Source: Rosettibacter primus (lineage in GTDB: Bacteria; Bacteroidota; Ignavibacteria; Ignavibacteriales; Melioribacteraceae). From it: a stretch of DNA of 64,000 nucleotides. The stretch covers positions 248,001 to 312,000 of the forward strand of contig NZ_JAYKGK010000003.1 of the NCBI RefSeq assembly GCF_036860675.1, given 5' to 3'. Position 1 is the first letter of the stretch, and every line of letters begins with the position of its first letter. This document shows, piece after piece, positions 16,970-26,246 of this stretch. The notes under the pieces are model-generated. The model was given only the letters and a program-made list of their open reading frames with translations, made no database searches and had not been told where the DNA came from. The position numbers and the translations under genes were made by a program.

Positions 16970-19390
16970 ATGGCTAAAACTATTATCAAGATTTCTTTTG
17001 GATTTCTATTAATATCATTTTTTTCATATGCACAACCACGTCAAATGGGAAGCGGTGAAATAGTTGGTTATGTTTTTGATGCTTCTTCTTCTGTTCCAAT
17101 GGAATTTGCAAATATTGTTTTATTTAGAGCATCGGACAGCACTCAGGTAACTGGAACAGTAACAAATTCTCAAGGTTATTTTTCTCTTGAAAACATTAGA
17201 AATGGAAATTATTATCTAAGAGTCAGTTTCATTGGATTTGAAAATACATTTATAAATCAAATACAGATAAGAGGAAACACAAAAATTGATTTAGGAAAAA
17301 TTTATCTTAAACCAAAAACTATTCAAACAAAAGATGTTGTAGTAAGCGGAGAGAGAGCTCAAATATCTTATCAAATTGACAAAAAGGTTATTAATGTAAG
17401 TGAAAGTTTTTCATCAATTTCTGGAACTGCAGTAGATGTTCTGGAAAATATTCCTTCTGTTACAGTAGATATTGATGGCAATGTAAGTTTAAGAGGCAGC
17501 GGAAATTTTACAGTATTGATTGATGGTCGTCCATCTATTTTGCAAGGTAGCGAAGCATTGCAGCAAATTCCAGCAAGTGCAATAGAAAACATTGAAATAA
17601 TCACAAATCCATCTGCAAAATATGACCCAGAGGGAACAGCAGGGATAATCAATATTGTAATGAAGAAAAATAGTAATATTGGTGCAAGTGGAATGTTGAA
17701 TTTAAATGGCGGTTTGAGAAATAAATATGGCGGCGAAGCCGTTGGTGATTTTAAAAAAGACAATATACAAATAACACTTGGTGCAAATTATAATAACAGA
17801 AATATGTATATGAATTCTGTAGAACGAAACTGGACTAATGATGGAGTAAAAATATCATATTACAATTCTGACGGCAGAATGAATAGAAAAATGAATTTCT
17901 GGGGTCTGCGTGGAAATATATCGATTGACTTTGGCAACAATAATATCTCTTTAGGTGGAAGATTTGGAGGAAGGTCCTTTGGAGGGAACTCAAATAGAAA
18001 TTATAGTGAATGGACTTCACTTAATGAAATTCCTTCAAATTACTTAAGCTACACTGATGATAATCGTTCAGGTGATTATTATGCTTTCTTTACAAATTAC
18101 ACTCACAAGTTTGAACAAAAAGGTCACGAGCTATCTGCTGAAGCTTTTTATAGTTCCAGTCAATCAAACAGTGAATCAACAAACAAATTATTTAATGTAA
18201 ATAAAATAATAAATGGAAAACGAACAGAAGAAGATGAACCAGAGAGTGAATTTAGAACTAAAATTGATTACACACTTCCGCTCGGTTTAAACAGAAAATT
18301 TGAAGCAGGATACCAGGGAATAATTGAAAAATCGGGCGAAGACCATAAATTATATGATTTTAACATAACTTCGGAATTATTTGAATTTAATCCCCAGTAT
18401 AGTAATAAATCAGATTTCTCAAGAAATGAACTTGCATTTTATGCAATTTACTCAGATAAAATTTCTTCTTTTGGATATCAGCTTGGTTTTAGAACAGAAT
18501 ACACAGGCATTAAAACTGTGTTAAACGAAACTAATCAAAGTTTCACTATAGACAGATGGGATTATTTCCCAACAATTCATTTGTCATACGAAATTGTTCG
18601 TGGACATCAAGTAATGTCAAGTTACACTAGAAGAATTAATCGTCCTCGTGGCTGGGATTATGAACCATTTTATACATGGATGGATGCTTACAATGTGCGA
18701 GTTGGAAATCCATCTTTGCTGCCTGAACTTATTGATTCATACGAACTAAGCTACCAAGCACTATTAGGAAAAACTGTCTTTTCAATTGATACATATTACA
18801 GAGTAACAAACAATAAAATTGAACATGTTCGCTCGGTCTATTCAGAAAATGTTAATCTTGAATCTGTTAAAAATGTTGGCAAAGATTACTCATTAGGAAC
18901 AGAGTTGTTCTTTAATTTTGATTTAATAAAAAACTGGAATGTGAATTTAATGGGTAATTTATATAATTATAAAATCGAGGGAGATTTAAATGGAATTCCA
19001 TTTTCACGTAATAGCTTTAATTGGAACTTAAGATTTAATAACAACATTAAATTGTTAAGTTCTACGCAGCTGCAAATAAATTTTATGTATAACAGTCCAA
19101 CTGTATCTTCGCAGGGCAGGAGAGAAGGTTTTGTTTCAACAAACATTGGTATCAAACAGGATTTACTTGGAAAAATGTTAACAGCAACTTTACAGGTTAG
19201 AGATTTATTTGGTGCATCAAAATTCAAATCCGAAACACAATCATTTGACTTTTACAATTATCGTTCTGCAGAACGCGAATGGCCAATGGTTATGTTGAAT
19301 TTGAGATTTAACATAAACAATTATAAAAATGAAAGAAGAGACCAGGAACGCCCGGAAGAAATGGAAATGAACGGAGACTACGAAAATTAA
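16970..19390 (+). CDS. TonB-dependent receptor-like outer-membrane beta-barrel protein (OMP_b-brl type)
   Basis: 806 residues. Signal peptide 1-21 (..FFSYAQ), carboxypeptidase-regulatory-like beta-sandwich at about 28-112 (GEIVGYVFDASSSVPMEFANIVL), plug domain at about 125-225 (SGTAVDVLENIPSVTVDIDGNVSLRG), then a long 22-strand-type barrel. It belongs to the Bacteroidota group of CarboxypepD_reg plus plug plus OMP_b-brl proteins, related to SusC/TonB receptors but smaller. The substrate is unknown. ATG 16970 follows AAAGG at a 10-nt spacing. It is monocistronic, and a palindromic mobile-element-like repeat lies directly behind it. Confidence 0.88.
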   Translation: MAKTIIKISFGFLLISFFSYAQPRQMGSGEIVGYVFDASSSVPMEFANIVLFRASDSTQVTGTVTNSQGYFSLENIRNGNYYLRVSFIGFENTFINQIQIRGNTKIDLGKIYLKPKTIQTKDVVVSGERAQISYQIDKKVINVSESFSSISGTAVDVLENIPSVTVDIDGNVSLRGSGNFTVLIDGRPSILQGSEALQQIPASAIENIEIITNPSAKYDPEGTAGIINIVMKKNSNIGASGMLNLNGGLRNKYGGEAVGDFKKDNIQITLGANYNNRNMYMNSVERNWTNDGVKISYYNSDGRMNRKMNFWGLRGNISIDFGNNNISLGGRFGGRSFGGNSNRNYSEWTSLNEIPSNYLSYTDDNRSGDYYAFFTNYTHKFEQKGHELSAEAFYSSSQSNSESTNKLFNVNKIINGKRTEEDEPESEFRTKIDYTLPLGLNRKFEAGYQGIIEKSGEDHKLYDFNITSELFEFNPQYSNKSDFSRNELAFYAIYSDKISSFGYQLGFRTEYTGIKTVLNETNQSFTIDRWDYFPTIHLSYEIVRGHQVMSSYTRRINRPRGWDYEPFYTWMDAYNVRVGNPSLLPELIDSYELSYQALLGKTVFSIDTYYRVTNNKIEHVRSVYSENVNLESVKNVGKDYSLGTELFFNFDLIKNWNVNLMGNLYNYKIEGDLNGIPFSRNSFNWNLRFNNNIKLLSSTQLQINFMYNSPTVSSQGRREGFVSTNIGIKQDLLGKMLTATLQVRDLFGASKFKSETQSFDFYNYRSAEREWPMVMLNLRFNINNYKNERRDQERPEEMEMNGDYEN

Positions 19391-19411
19391 CATTTCGAAT
19401 TTTTAATAACA

Positions 19412-19520
19412 GGGGTTGTCTAAAAAGTAAGGCTTTTATAAAAAATAGAACACTGAAAACACAGATTTTAAAAGATTTTCACAGATCATAAAATTGAAAA
19501 ATTACTTTTTAGACACCCCC
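19412..19520. mobile_element. MITE-like element with 19-bp terminal inverted repeats
   Basis: The 109-bp element is bounded by a left end GGGGTTGTCTAAAAAGTAA (19412-19430) and a right end TTACTTTTTAGACACCCCC (19502-19520). The ends are inverted repeats matching at 18 of 19 bases. The interior is non-coding and AT-rich with a repeated acagatttt/cacagatca flavour. No transposase is present and no clear target duplication flanks it. A GGGGGTGTCTAAAAAGT terminus recalls ends of full insertion sequences, so a non-autonomous derivative mobilised in trans is the likely nature. Confidence 0.65.
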
Positions 19521-19754
19521 ATTTTTAAAAATCATATCAAAAGATTTTTGAACCTGCCATTTAATTACTCTTCAAAGTAATATTATTTGATAATAATTAA
19601 TTTTTTTCAATAATCTTTTTTAAAAATTAAAAACTAATACTGTTATTGAACTCTTACTTTGGTTCTCACTAAATCTTTTTTTATCTTGACGATAAATTTA
19701 TTTAATGCAAGCATTTATTTTGAATTAATCACCAAATAACTTTCGAGAAATATC

Positions 19755-21758
19755 ATGAGAAACAAAAATTCTATTAAAATTTTCATACCCAATCTTTCTT
19801 ACACAATCATATTAATTTTCTTTTTATTGTTTTGCACAGAATATCTTTTAGGACAATCAAAAAAATGGGTTGGCACATGGGCTACTGCACCTCAACTTGT
19901 AGAACCGAACAACATGCCTCCATCTCCAGGTCTAACAAATAATTCACTTAGACAGATTGTGAGGGTTTCCATTGGTGGTGATTCTATAAGACTTAAACTC
20001 TCTAACGAATTTAGTTACCAATCAGTTGAAATAAAGTCAGTTCAAATAGCTGCATCTACCGGAGGTAGTTCCATTGATGTATCAACAAACAAAGAGTTAA
20101 CTTTTAATGGAAAATCAGAATTTACAATAAGTCCTGGAACCGCAGTTATATCAGACCCCATTGCATTTCCTTTAAAACCAAGAATGGATGTTGCAATCAC
20201 AATTTATTATGGAAAAACATCATCAACTGTTACAGGTCACCCCGGCTCTCGGACAACCTCATATATAATTTCCGGAAATAATCCCGAAGTAAAAGATTTT
20301 ACAGGTGCAGTTACAACTGACCACTGGTATAATATTAATGCAATTGAAGTTTTAGTTCCATCAAACTATGCATCTATTGCAATTCTTGGCAACTCGATTA
20401 CAGATGGAAGAGGTTCAACAACAAACATGCAAAATCGATGGACTGATATTTTTTCAGAACAACTTCTCAAAGATTCAAGGACACAACACATTGGTGTATT
20501 AAATCTTGGAATAGGCGGCAACTGTGTGTTGTCACAATGTCTTGGTCCATCAGCAGTAAGTCGATTCGATAGAGATATTCTTGGTCAGTCAGGTGTACGA
20601 TGGATTATTGTTTTTGAAGGAGTAAATGATATTGGAAGTGTAAAAACTTCAGAAGCAGCGAAAAACATTGCAAACAATCTTATTGAAGCTTATAAACAAA
20701 TGATAGCAAAAGCTCATGCAAAGAATATAAAAATTTACGGTGCTACCATAATGCCATTTAAGGGAAATCAATATTACAATCAATATAGTGAAACATGCCG
20801 AAGTATTGTAAATCAATGGATTCGCACTAAAGGAAATTTTGATGCATTTATTGATTTCGATAAAATTATGCGTGACCCTCAGGATACATTAAGAATTATC
20901 TCTTCATTTCAGAATGATGGTTTGCATCCAGATGCTGATGGTTACAAAAAAATGGGAGAGTCTATTGACTTAAATTTATTTATAGGTGAAGATACAACTT
21001 TTCAACAGGGTAATCTCGAATATCTTTGGTTCGAAGCAGAAAGATTTGTCAAAGAAGGAAGCAATTATAATATTATATCCGATGCCGCTGCTTCTAATGG
21101 AAAGTACATAACTGTTCGCACTGGAATTCAATCTCTTAATTCTCCACCAGCCCTTCAGGAAGATTTGCTTACAATACCATTTAAAGTAGAATATGACACA
21201 ACTTACAATGTTTTTGCTCGCATAAATTGCCCCACATACGATGACGATTCATTCTGGATAACTGTCGACAATAATCAATTTTATAATGCTAATGGATTAA
21301 AAACTAATGGCTGGGAATGGAAAAAATTAAACAGCTACGAATTATCAAAAGGATATCACACAATTCAAATTGGTTATCGTGAAGATGGTGCCTTCTTTGA
21401 CAAACTTTGCATAACAAATGATATATCTACTCCAAGTGAACTTGGCGGAATTGATTCTTTAGTGATAGCTAATCTTATTCCTGGAGAATTACAATACGAT
21501 TTTTTATTAGAGCAAAATTATCCTAATCCTTTTAATCCAACAACAACAATAAATTTTAGTATTTCAAGAAGTTCATTTGTATCATTAAAAATATATAACA
21601 CTCTTGGAAAAGAAATATCTACTTTAGTATCAGAAAAATTGCCAGCGGGTATTTATTCAATAAATTGGAATGCTGAAAACTTATCAAGTGGAGTATATTT
21701 TTATAGATTAATTGCCGGCTCCTTTTCACAAACAAAAAAACTAATATTGCTACGATAG
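19755..21758 (+). CDS. Secreted SGNH/GDSL esterase with T9SS sorting domain
   Basis: 667 residues with a signal segment (about 13-34). A beta-sandwich N-domain (38-200, starting KKWVGTWATAPQ, usual in this esterase group) precedes the SGNH hydrolase. Its block I is GNSITDG with nucleophile S214, block II holds the glycine in LGIGGN (251-256), block III is GVND (289-292), and the catalytic pair is D388/H391 in DGLHP. A second beta-rich region (about 430-560, EAERF..) looks like a carbohydrate-binding module. From residue 589 YPNPFNPTTT opens the C-terminal T9SS sorting tail. Predicted as a surface or secreted esterase acting on an acylated carbohydrate; the substrate is inference. Confidence 0.9.
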   Translation: MRNKNSIKIFIPNLSYTIILIFFLLFCTEYLLGQSKKWVGTWATAPQLVEPNNMPPSPGLTNNSLRQIVRVSIGGDSIRLKLSNEFSYQSVEIKSVQIAASTGGSSIDVSTNKELTFNGKSEFTISPGTAVISDPIAFPLKPRMDVAITIYYGKTSSTVTGHPGSRTTSYIISGNNPEVKDFTGAVTTDHWYNINAIEVLVPSNYASIAILGNSITDGRGSTTNMQNRWTDIFSEQLLKDSRTQHIGVLNLGIGGNCVLSQCLGPSAVSRFDRDILGQSGVRWIIVFEGVNDIGSVKTSEAAKNIANNLIEAYKQMIAKAHAKNIKIYGATIMPFKGNQYYNQYSETCRSIVNQWIRTKGNFDAFIDFDKIMRDPQDTLRIISSFQNDGLHPDADGYKKMGESIDLNLFIGEDTTFQQGNLEYLWFEAERFVKEGSNYNIISDAAASNGKYITVRTGIQSLNSPPALQEDLLTIPFKVEYDTTYNVFARINCPTYDDDSFWITVDNNQFYNANGLKTNGWEWKKLNSYELSKGYHTIQIGYREDGAFFDKLCITNDISTPSELGGIDSLVIANLIPGELQYDFLLEQNYPNPFNPTTTINFSISRSSFVSLKIYNTLGKEISTLVSEKLPAGIYSINWNAENLSSGVYFYRLIAGSFSQTKKLILLR

Positions 21759-21873
21759 ATTTGCCCTTCTCAAGTAAAAAAATTTTTTTGCTGGATAGAT
21801 AATACGGTTCAATTTTTTTAATAAATATTTCAACTGATTGAAAAAGCCGGAAGGAGCAGAACAATTATAAAAA

Positions 21874-21901
21874 AAGCGACCCATAATTATATAGGTCGCT
21901 T
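21874..21901 (-). terminator. Rho-independent terminator of the FKBP gene
   Basis: AAGCGACC (21874-21881) pairs with GGTCGCTT (21894-21901) over a 12-base loop. On the minus strand it is followed by a run of eight U (A-run 21868-21875), 50 bp after the stop at 21951. It may also end the convergent esterase transcript. Confidence 0.85.
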
Positions 21902-21950
21902 AAAATATTTTAACAGATGCAAAAAAGAAAAATATTTATTGATTAATCTA

Positions 21951-22379
21951 TCACAAAATTTCGATTAACTGAATATTGAAGTTCAAATCCTCGCCAGCTA
22001 ATTCATGATTTGCATCTATCATTACACCATCAGGCAATACTTCAACAACACGCAAAGCAAGAATTTGATTATCTGCTGTCTGCATGTGAAGTTTCATTCC
22101 AACTTCTGGATTTAAATCCGGCGGAAGATTTGCATTGCTTATTTTGATAATCAAATCATCTCTTCGAGCACCATAAGCTTCTTCAGCCGGAATTGTGATG
22201 TCTATAGATTCTCCGGGCTGCAGACCAATAACAGCTTCTTCGAATTTTTCCAGAATTGTTCCATCGCCTATGGTAAACTCCAAAGGCTCACCGCCTATTG
22301 ATGAATCAAATTGTTTACCATCTTTCAGCGTTCCTGTATAGTGAACTCTTACAGTATCGCCGCTTTTTGCTACTGCCAT
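21951..22379 (-). CDS. FKBP-type peptidyl-prolyl isomerase, SlyD-like
   Basis: 142 residues, no signal peptide, hence cytoplasmic. The FKBP half-domains (VRVHYTGTLKDGKQFDSS, LEFTIGDGTILEKFEEAVIGLQPGE) flank an inserted flap (about 70-120, PAEEAYGARRDD..), the IF chaperone domain of SlyD. The C-terminal metal-binding His/Cys tail of E. coli SlyD is absent. It catalyses proline cis-trans isomerisation and has chaperone activity in the family. A strong GGAGGT ribosome site (22387-22392) and a 17-bp palindrome precede the ATG. Monocistronic with its own terminator. Confidence 0.93.
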   Translation of the reverse strand: MAVAKSGDTVRVHYTGTLKDGKQFDSSIGGEPLEFTIGDGTILEKFEEAVIGLQPGESIDITIPAEEAYGARRDDLIIKISNANLPPDLNPEVGMKLHMQTADNQILALRVVEVLPDGVMIDANHELAGEDLNFNIQLIEIL

Positions 22380-22393
22380 ATTAAATTACCTCC

Positions 22394-22410
22394 AACGACT
22401 TTAAGTCGTT
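22394..22410. promoter_or_regulatory. 17-bp palindrome in the FKBP gene leader
   Basis: AACGACTT-T-AAGTCGTT is a perfect palindrome with one central base, ending 1 nt before the GGAGGT ribosome site of the minus-strand FKBP gene. It could be an operator or an mRNA hairpin that affects initiation. Confidence 0.45.
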
Positions 22411-22502
22411 TCTTTTTGATTTGTTGTTAATTTGTTTATACCACTTTAGAAATTCTTTCAGTCCTTACAGAAATGATTTCCTTTTTTATGGATTTGTTAA
22501 TA

Positions 22503-22546
22503 AACGAGTTGCAACAGCGTGGAATACAAAGTGAACGAGTAGCAAC
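22503..22546. repeat. Short direct repeat AACGAGTwGCAAC
   Basis: AACGAGTTGCAAC (22503-22515) and AACGAGTAGCAAC (22534-22546) agree at 12 of 13 bases with a 31-bp period, in the 342-bp gap between the FKBP gene and trmB. The patch is richer in G+C than its flanks and resembles a worn interspersed repeat. The rest of this gap shows only the FKBP leader and the trmB -7 box. Confidence 0.4.
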
Positions 22547-22690
22547 CTGCTCAAATATAAACAATTATATATTTATTAAAAATTTTATTTGAAAATTTTT
22601 TCACACGCTTTTTACAATAAAATATAAATCTACCTCTAATCGAAAGTTATTATTCTCCATTTTTCATAAACTCAAGTAGATATAATTATA

Positions 22691-22698
22691 TATTTTTG
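22691..22698 (+). promoter_or_regulatory. -7 promoter box for trmB
   Basis: TATTTTTG (TAnnTTTG) 23 nt before the trmB ATG at 22722; the -33 position holds TTTTC rather than TTTG. Confidence 0.4.
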
Positions 22699-22721
22699 TG
22701 AATAAAAATTTCTAAAAACGT

Positions 22722-23369
22722 ATGCCAAGAAGAAAACATATCAAAATTGCTGAAGTTAGAACTTTTCAAAATGTTTTTGATTATAAACAGGAAAATGTCG
22801 AAGAAAAAATTATAAATTTTTTTGGAACAGCCAAACCTGTAACTTTAGAATTGGGGTGTGGACAGGCAGATTACTCAATTAATCTTGCTAAAATTTACGC
22901 TCATCGAAATTTTATAGGAATAGATAGAAAAGCTGCACGACTATGGAATGCATCAAAAAATGCAACTAAAGAAAATTTGAATAATGTGGCTTTCTTAATT
23001 GCTTATATTGAAAAACTCGATGAAATTTTCAAACAAATAAAAACCGATGAAATCTGGATTACTTTTCCCGATCCATATCCAAGAAGAAGCAGTATGAAAA
23101 AACGTCTTGTTCATCCAAGGTTTCTTGAAGTGTATAAAAAACTTTTATTGCCTGAAGGAAAAATATTTTTAAAGACTGATGACGAAACTTTATATTCTTA
23201 CACATTAAAAGTAATTGAGGAAGAAAATTTAATATTGCATAAAGCTACAGAAGACCTTTACAAATCAAATTCACTTACCGAGGAAGAAAAAATTCAAACA
23301 AAATATGAAAAACAACATTTAGCAGATGGAAAAAAAATTAAGCTGATTTGCTTTTCGTTCAATAACTGA
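22722..23369 (+). CDS. trmB: tRNA (guanine-N7-)-methyltransferase
   Basis: 215 residues. A Rossmann methyltransferase that forms m7G46 in tRNA with S-adenosylmethionine. LELGCGQADYS is the SAM-binding motif I, IGIDRKAARLW motif II, and ITFPDPYPRRSSMKKRLVHPRFL is the TrmB signature, with the PDP and Arg/Lys tRNA contacts. Length and motif order fit bacterial TrmB. The stop lies 2 bp from the stop of a convergent lipoprotein gene. Confidence 0.95.
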   Translation: MPRRKHIKIAEVRTFQNVFDYKQENVEEKIINFFGTAKPVTLELGCGQADYSINLAKIYAHRNFIGIDRKAARLWNASKNATKENLNNVAFLIAYIEKLDEIFKQIKTDEIWITFPDPYPRRSSMKKRLVHPRFLEVYKKLLLPEGKIFLKTDDETLYSYTLKVIEEENLILHKATEDLYKSNSLTEEEKIQTKYEKQHLADGKKIKLICFSFNN

Positions 23370-23371
23370 AT

Positions 23372-23806
23372 CTATATCCTTTTAATTATTAACTCAATCT
23401 TATAATCTTCCTTTTTAATTTCTTTATCAATCTCGGGATAAGGCATTAATGAATTTAATTTGATAACATAATCAAACACCACAGCAGACTTAGGTTCTAA
23501 GGTTGTATGCAGCGAAGTTTGAGTAATTACATCATCTTTTGAAATACTAAGTTTTACTTCACCATCACCTGCCCATACACAAATTGCATAAAGTGGACAT
23601 CTTGAATCTGCAGCAACATCATCAAAAGTTATTGCTATGTTATCATCAAGCAAAATTTCTTGTTTGTAGCTTAATTGTACCACAATAGAATCATTTAATT
23701 TAACAGAATATTTTTTTATTTCGGGAGATATAACACTATCATGTTCAAAACAAGAGGATAATAAAAAAGTAAATATGATTAAACTGCTGATGATTATTTT
23801 TTTCAT
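23372..23806 (-). CDS. Small lipoprotein with paired cysteines, function unknown
   Basis: 144 residues with signal and lipobox (FTFLLSSC, lipidated Cys about residue 19). The mature part is beta-rich. A central motif RCPLYAICVWAG has two cysteines seven residues apart that could form a disulphide; similar RCP....CVWAG proteins recur in Bacteroidota as uncharacterised lipoproteins (recalled, not searched). AAAGGAA precedes the ATG. Convergent with trmB and 35 bp downstream of the pseudouridine synthase gene on the same strand. No function can be assigned. Confidence 0.8.
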   Translation of the reverse strand: MKKIIISSLIIFTFLLSSCFEHDSVISPEIKKYSVKLNDSIVVQLSYKQEILLDDNIAITFDDVAADSRCPLYAICVWAGDGEVKLSISKDDVITQTSLHTTLEPKSAVVFDYVIKLNSLMPYPEIDKEIKKEDYKIELIIKRI

Positions 23807-23841
23807 ATTAAATTCCTTTCATAATATCATTAATAAAAAAT

Positions 23842-24549
23842 TTATTTGAATGATTTTATTTCATCATCAGTCAAATATCTAAATTTACCTTTTTCAAGAT
23901 TTCCTAATTTAATCTGTCCAATTGAAATTCTGATTAATCTCAAAACATTAATTCCTAAATTCAACAGCATTCTTCTTATGTGCCTGTTTTTTCCTTCAAC
24001 AAGAACAATTTCAAGCCAGCAATTCTTTTTACCACACCTTATTATCTTTGCACTTTTTACATTTAAAAATTCTCCATCTACATAAAAACCATTTACAAGT
24101 TTCTTAATTAAATCTTCATCTGCAATTTTGTCAATTTTAACATGATACTTTTTTTCAATGTAATTTTCTGGATTCAAAATTTTATTTGCCCATTGTGTAT
24201 CGTTAGTAAAAAGCAGGAGTCCTTCGCTTGCTTTATCAAGTCTGCCAACTGGAAATATATAGGGCAAATTATAATTTGCAAAACACTTGAATACTGTATC
24301 ACGATTTTTTTCATCAGACCTTGTTGTTATCAAACCACGCGGTTTATTCAAAGCAATATAAATTTTCAGGGATTCATTAATAACTTCCTCTTCTACTGAT
24401 ATTTTATCCTTGTTCAGATTAACTCTTTTATGAATATCCGTAATTATCTTTCCATTTACAAGTATTTTACCTTCAGCAATTAATTTTTCACCCTGCTTTC
24501 GAGAACAATAACCAAGTTTTGATAATGCGCGTGGAAGACTTACAATCAT
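23842..24549 (-). CDS. RsuA/RluB/E/F-family pseudouridine synthase
   Basis: 235 residues: S4 RNA-binding domain (about 1-55, SLPRALSKLGYCSRKQGEKLI) followed by the RsuA-type catalytic domain. The catalytic aspartate is D105 in GRLDKASEGLLLFTND. The C-terminal RHIRRML segment is the family's conserved basic motif. It converts a uridine in rRNA (or tRNA, RluF type) to pseudouridine; the exact target cannot be read from sequence. Short intergenic distances on either side give no operon clue to a partner. Confidence 0.9.
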   Translation of the reverse strand: MIVSLPRALSKLGYCSRKQGEKLIAEGKILVNGKIITDIHKRVNLNKDKISVEEEVINESLKIYIALNKPRGLITTRSDEKNRDTVFKCFANYNLPYIFPVGRLDKASEGLLLFTNDTQWANKILNPENYIEKKYHVKIDKIADEDLIKKLVNGFYVDGEFLNVKSAKIIRCGKKNCWLEIVLVEGKNRHIRRMLLNLGINVLRLIRISIGQIKLGNLEKGKFRYLTDDEIKSFK

Positions 24550-24650
24550 ATTCAGTTAATTAATTGTCTTAATTAAAAATAACTTTTTTGTTCTATAAAG
24601 TTCAAAAATTCCCCCGCATTTTCGATTATTAAGTAGTAATCTACCATTTT

Positions 24651-26246
24651 TTGCGAGTGCTTGCTTTGAAAAATTTTCTTAAAAAAATACTTAGAAATAA
24701 AAATTCTTTTTTAAATGAAAGAGCTCAACTATGCGAAGAGAGGAATAAACTAATACTTAAAAACCTTAACGGTATTGCCTATCAAATTGATGTTAGACAT
24801 CCGCAGATAACTTTTATGGAAGGAAATGTAGAAGAACTTACGGGATATTCAGTTGAAGAATTTATGAGCGGGAAAAAATTCTGGATAGATATTGTTTACA
24901 GTGAAGATGTTAATAAATTTTTAAACGAAGCAAAAAATTTAGCTTTATCCGATAACTATACGGCTGATAATGAATACAGAATAGTTCATAAAAATGGCAA
25001 TATAGTATGGATTAAAGATATAGCAACAACATTTAAAGATGATAAAAAAATTATTCATGGAATTTTATATGACATTACACATTACAAAGAGAAAGAGGAA
25101 AAATTAGAATTAGTGAGCTACTCTGTTGATAACGCAAGAATTCCAATTGTCTGGGTGGGCAGCAAAGGGGAATTTTTGTATGCAAATAAAGCTGCCTGCA
25201 AATCCTTGGAATATTCTGAAGAAGAAATCTTAAAAATGACTGTGTTCGATATTGACCCCAATATAAAAAGGGAAAATTGGGAAGAACACTGGCAAAAAAC
25301 ACTTGAAAAGAATTCATATGTTTTCGAAACAATTCATCGTTCAAAATCTGGAAGAGAATATCCCGTAGAAATATTTGTTGATACTATAAAATATAAAGGT
25401 CAATATATTCACGCAGATATTGTAAATGATATATCTGAAAGAAAAAAATATGAACAACAGCTAATCGAAGCAAAAGAAAGAGCAGAAGTATCAGATAGAT
25501 TAAAAACCGCTTTCCTATCTCAAATGTCACATGAAATAAGGAGTCCGCTTCAAAAAATACTTGGATTTGTTGAACTTATTAAAGAATATATTGAACTTAC
25601 AAATAATTACGTTGACCCTGAAATTTATGACTACTATACTTTAATAAATTTATCCAGCCGTAGACTGATAAGAACGATAGATACAATTTTGAATATGTCT
25701 GAAATGCACACTAATTCTTACACACCAATATTTGTAGAACGAGACTTGTATTCTTTGATATATGATATTTATCAAGAATTTAAACACGATGCTTCTGTTA
25801 AAAAATTAGATTTCAGATTTGAAAGCTCTACTAATAATTCAAAAATTAGAATAGATGAATACAGTACAATACAGATATTTGAAAATTTGATAGATAACGC
25901 AATAAAATATACCGATAAAGGATTTGTAAAAATATCTATTGGAAGAGATGCGAGAAATAATTTATATGCTGAAATAAGTGATTCGGGAATTGGAATGACA
26001 AAAGAATTTATGGACAAATTGTTTTTCCCATTTAATCAAGAAGAGATTGGTTATACAAGAACATATGAAGGTCTGGGTTTAGGACTTGCACTCGTTAAAA
26101 AATACTGTGACTTAAACAATGCAATAATTGAAGTAAAAAGCGAAAAAGGAATTGGAACCACCATAAGAGTTACATTTCAAATATTTCAATCGGGCAACAG
26201 TCACTCAATTAATTCTTATCATACTGTTGTGCAAAATAAATTATAG
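24651..26246 (+). CDS. PAS-domain sensor histidine kinase (soluble)
   Basis: About 526-531 residues without membrane segments. Two PAS domains (about 45-150 and 160-275, both ending in PAC-like DIT/DIS motifs), a coiled linker, HisKA with SQMSHEIRSP holding the phospho-histidine, then HATPase_c (NLIDNAIKYT, DSGIGM, GLGLGLALV). No ATG lies near the start; TTG 24651, GTG 24657 or TTG 24666 are possible, and I keep the longest. Presumably a cytoplasmic sensor of an intracellular cue; no cognate regulator is adjacent. Its 3' end overlaps the convergent lipoprotein gene by 38 bp. Confidence 0.88.
   Translation: MRVLALKNFLKKILRNKNSFLNERAQLCEERNKLILKNLNGIAYQIDVRHPQITFMEGNVEELTGYSVEEFMSGKKFWIDIVYSEDVNKFLNEAKNLALSDNYTADNEYRIVHKNGNIVWIKDIATTFKDDKKIIHGILYDITHYKEKEEKLELVSYSVDNARIPIVWVGSKGEFLYANKAACKSLEYSEEEILKMTVFDIDPNIKRENWEEHWQKTLEKNSYVFETIHRSKSGREYPVEIFVDTIKYKGQYIHADIVNDISERKKYEQQLIEAKERAEVSDRLKTAFLSQMSHEIRSPLQKILGFVELIKEYIELTNNYVDPEIYDYYTLINLSSRRLIRTIDTILNMSEMHTNSYTPIFVERDLYSLIYDIYQEFKHDASVKKLDFRFESSTNNSKIRIDEYSTIQIFENLIDNAIKYTDKGFVKISIGRDARNNLYAEISDSGIGMTKEFMDKLFFPFNQEEIGYTRTYEGLGLGLALVKKYCDLNNAIIEVKSEKGIGTTIRVTFQIFQSGNSHSINSYHTVVQNKL

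Noticed and set aside
26209..26246. 38-bp overlap of convergent genes as a sign of a frameshift or pseudogene
   Set aside because: Both reading frames are intact, both ends are plausible C-termini, and convergent 3' overlaps are common in compact genomes.
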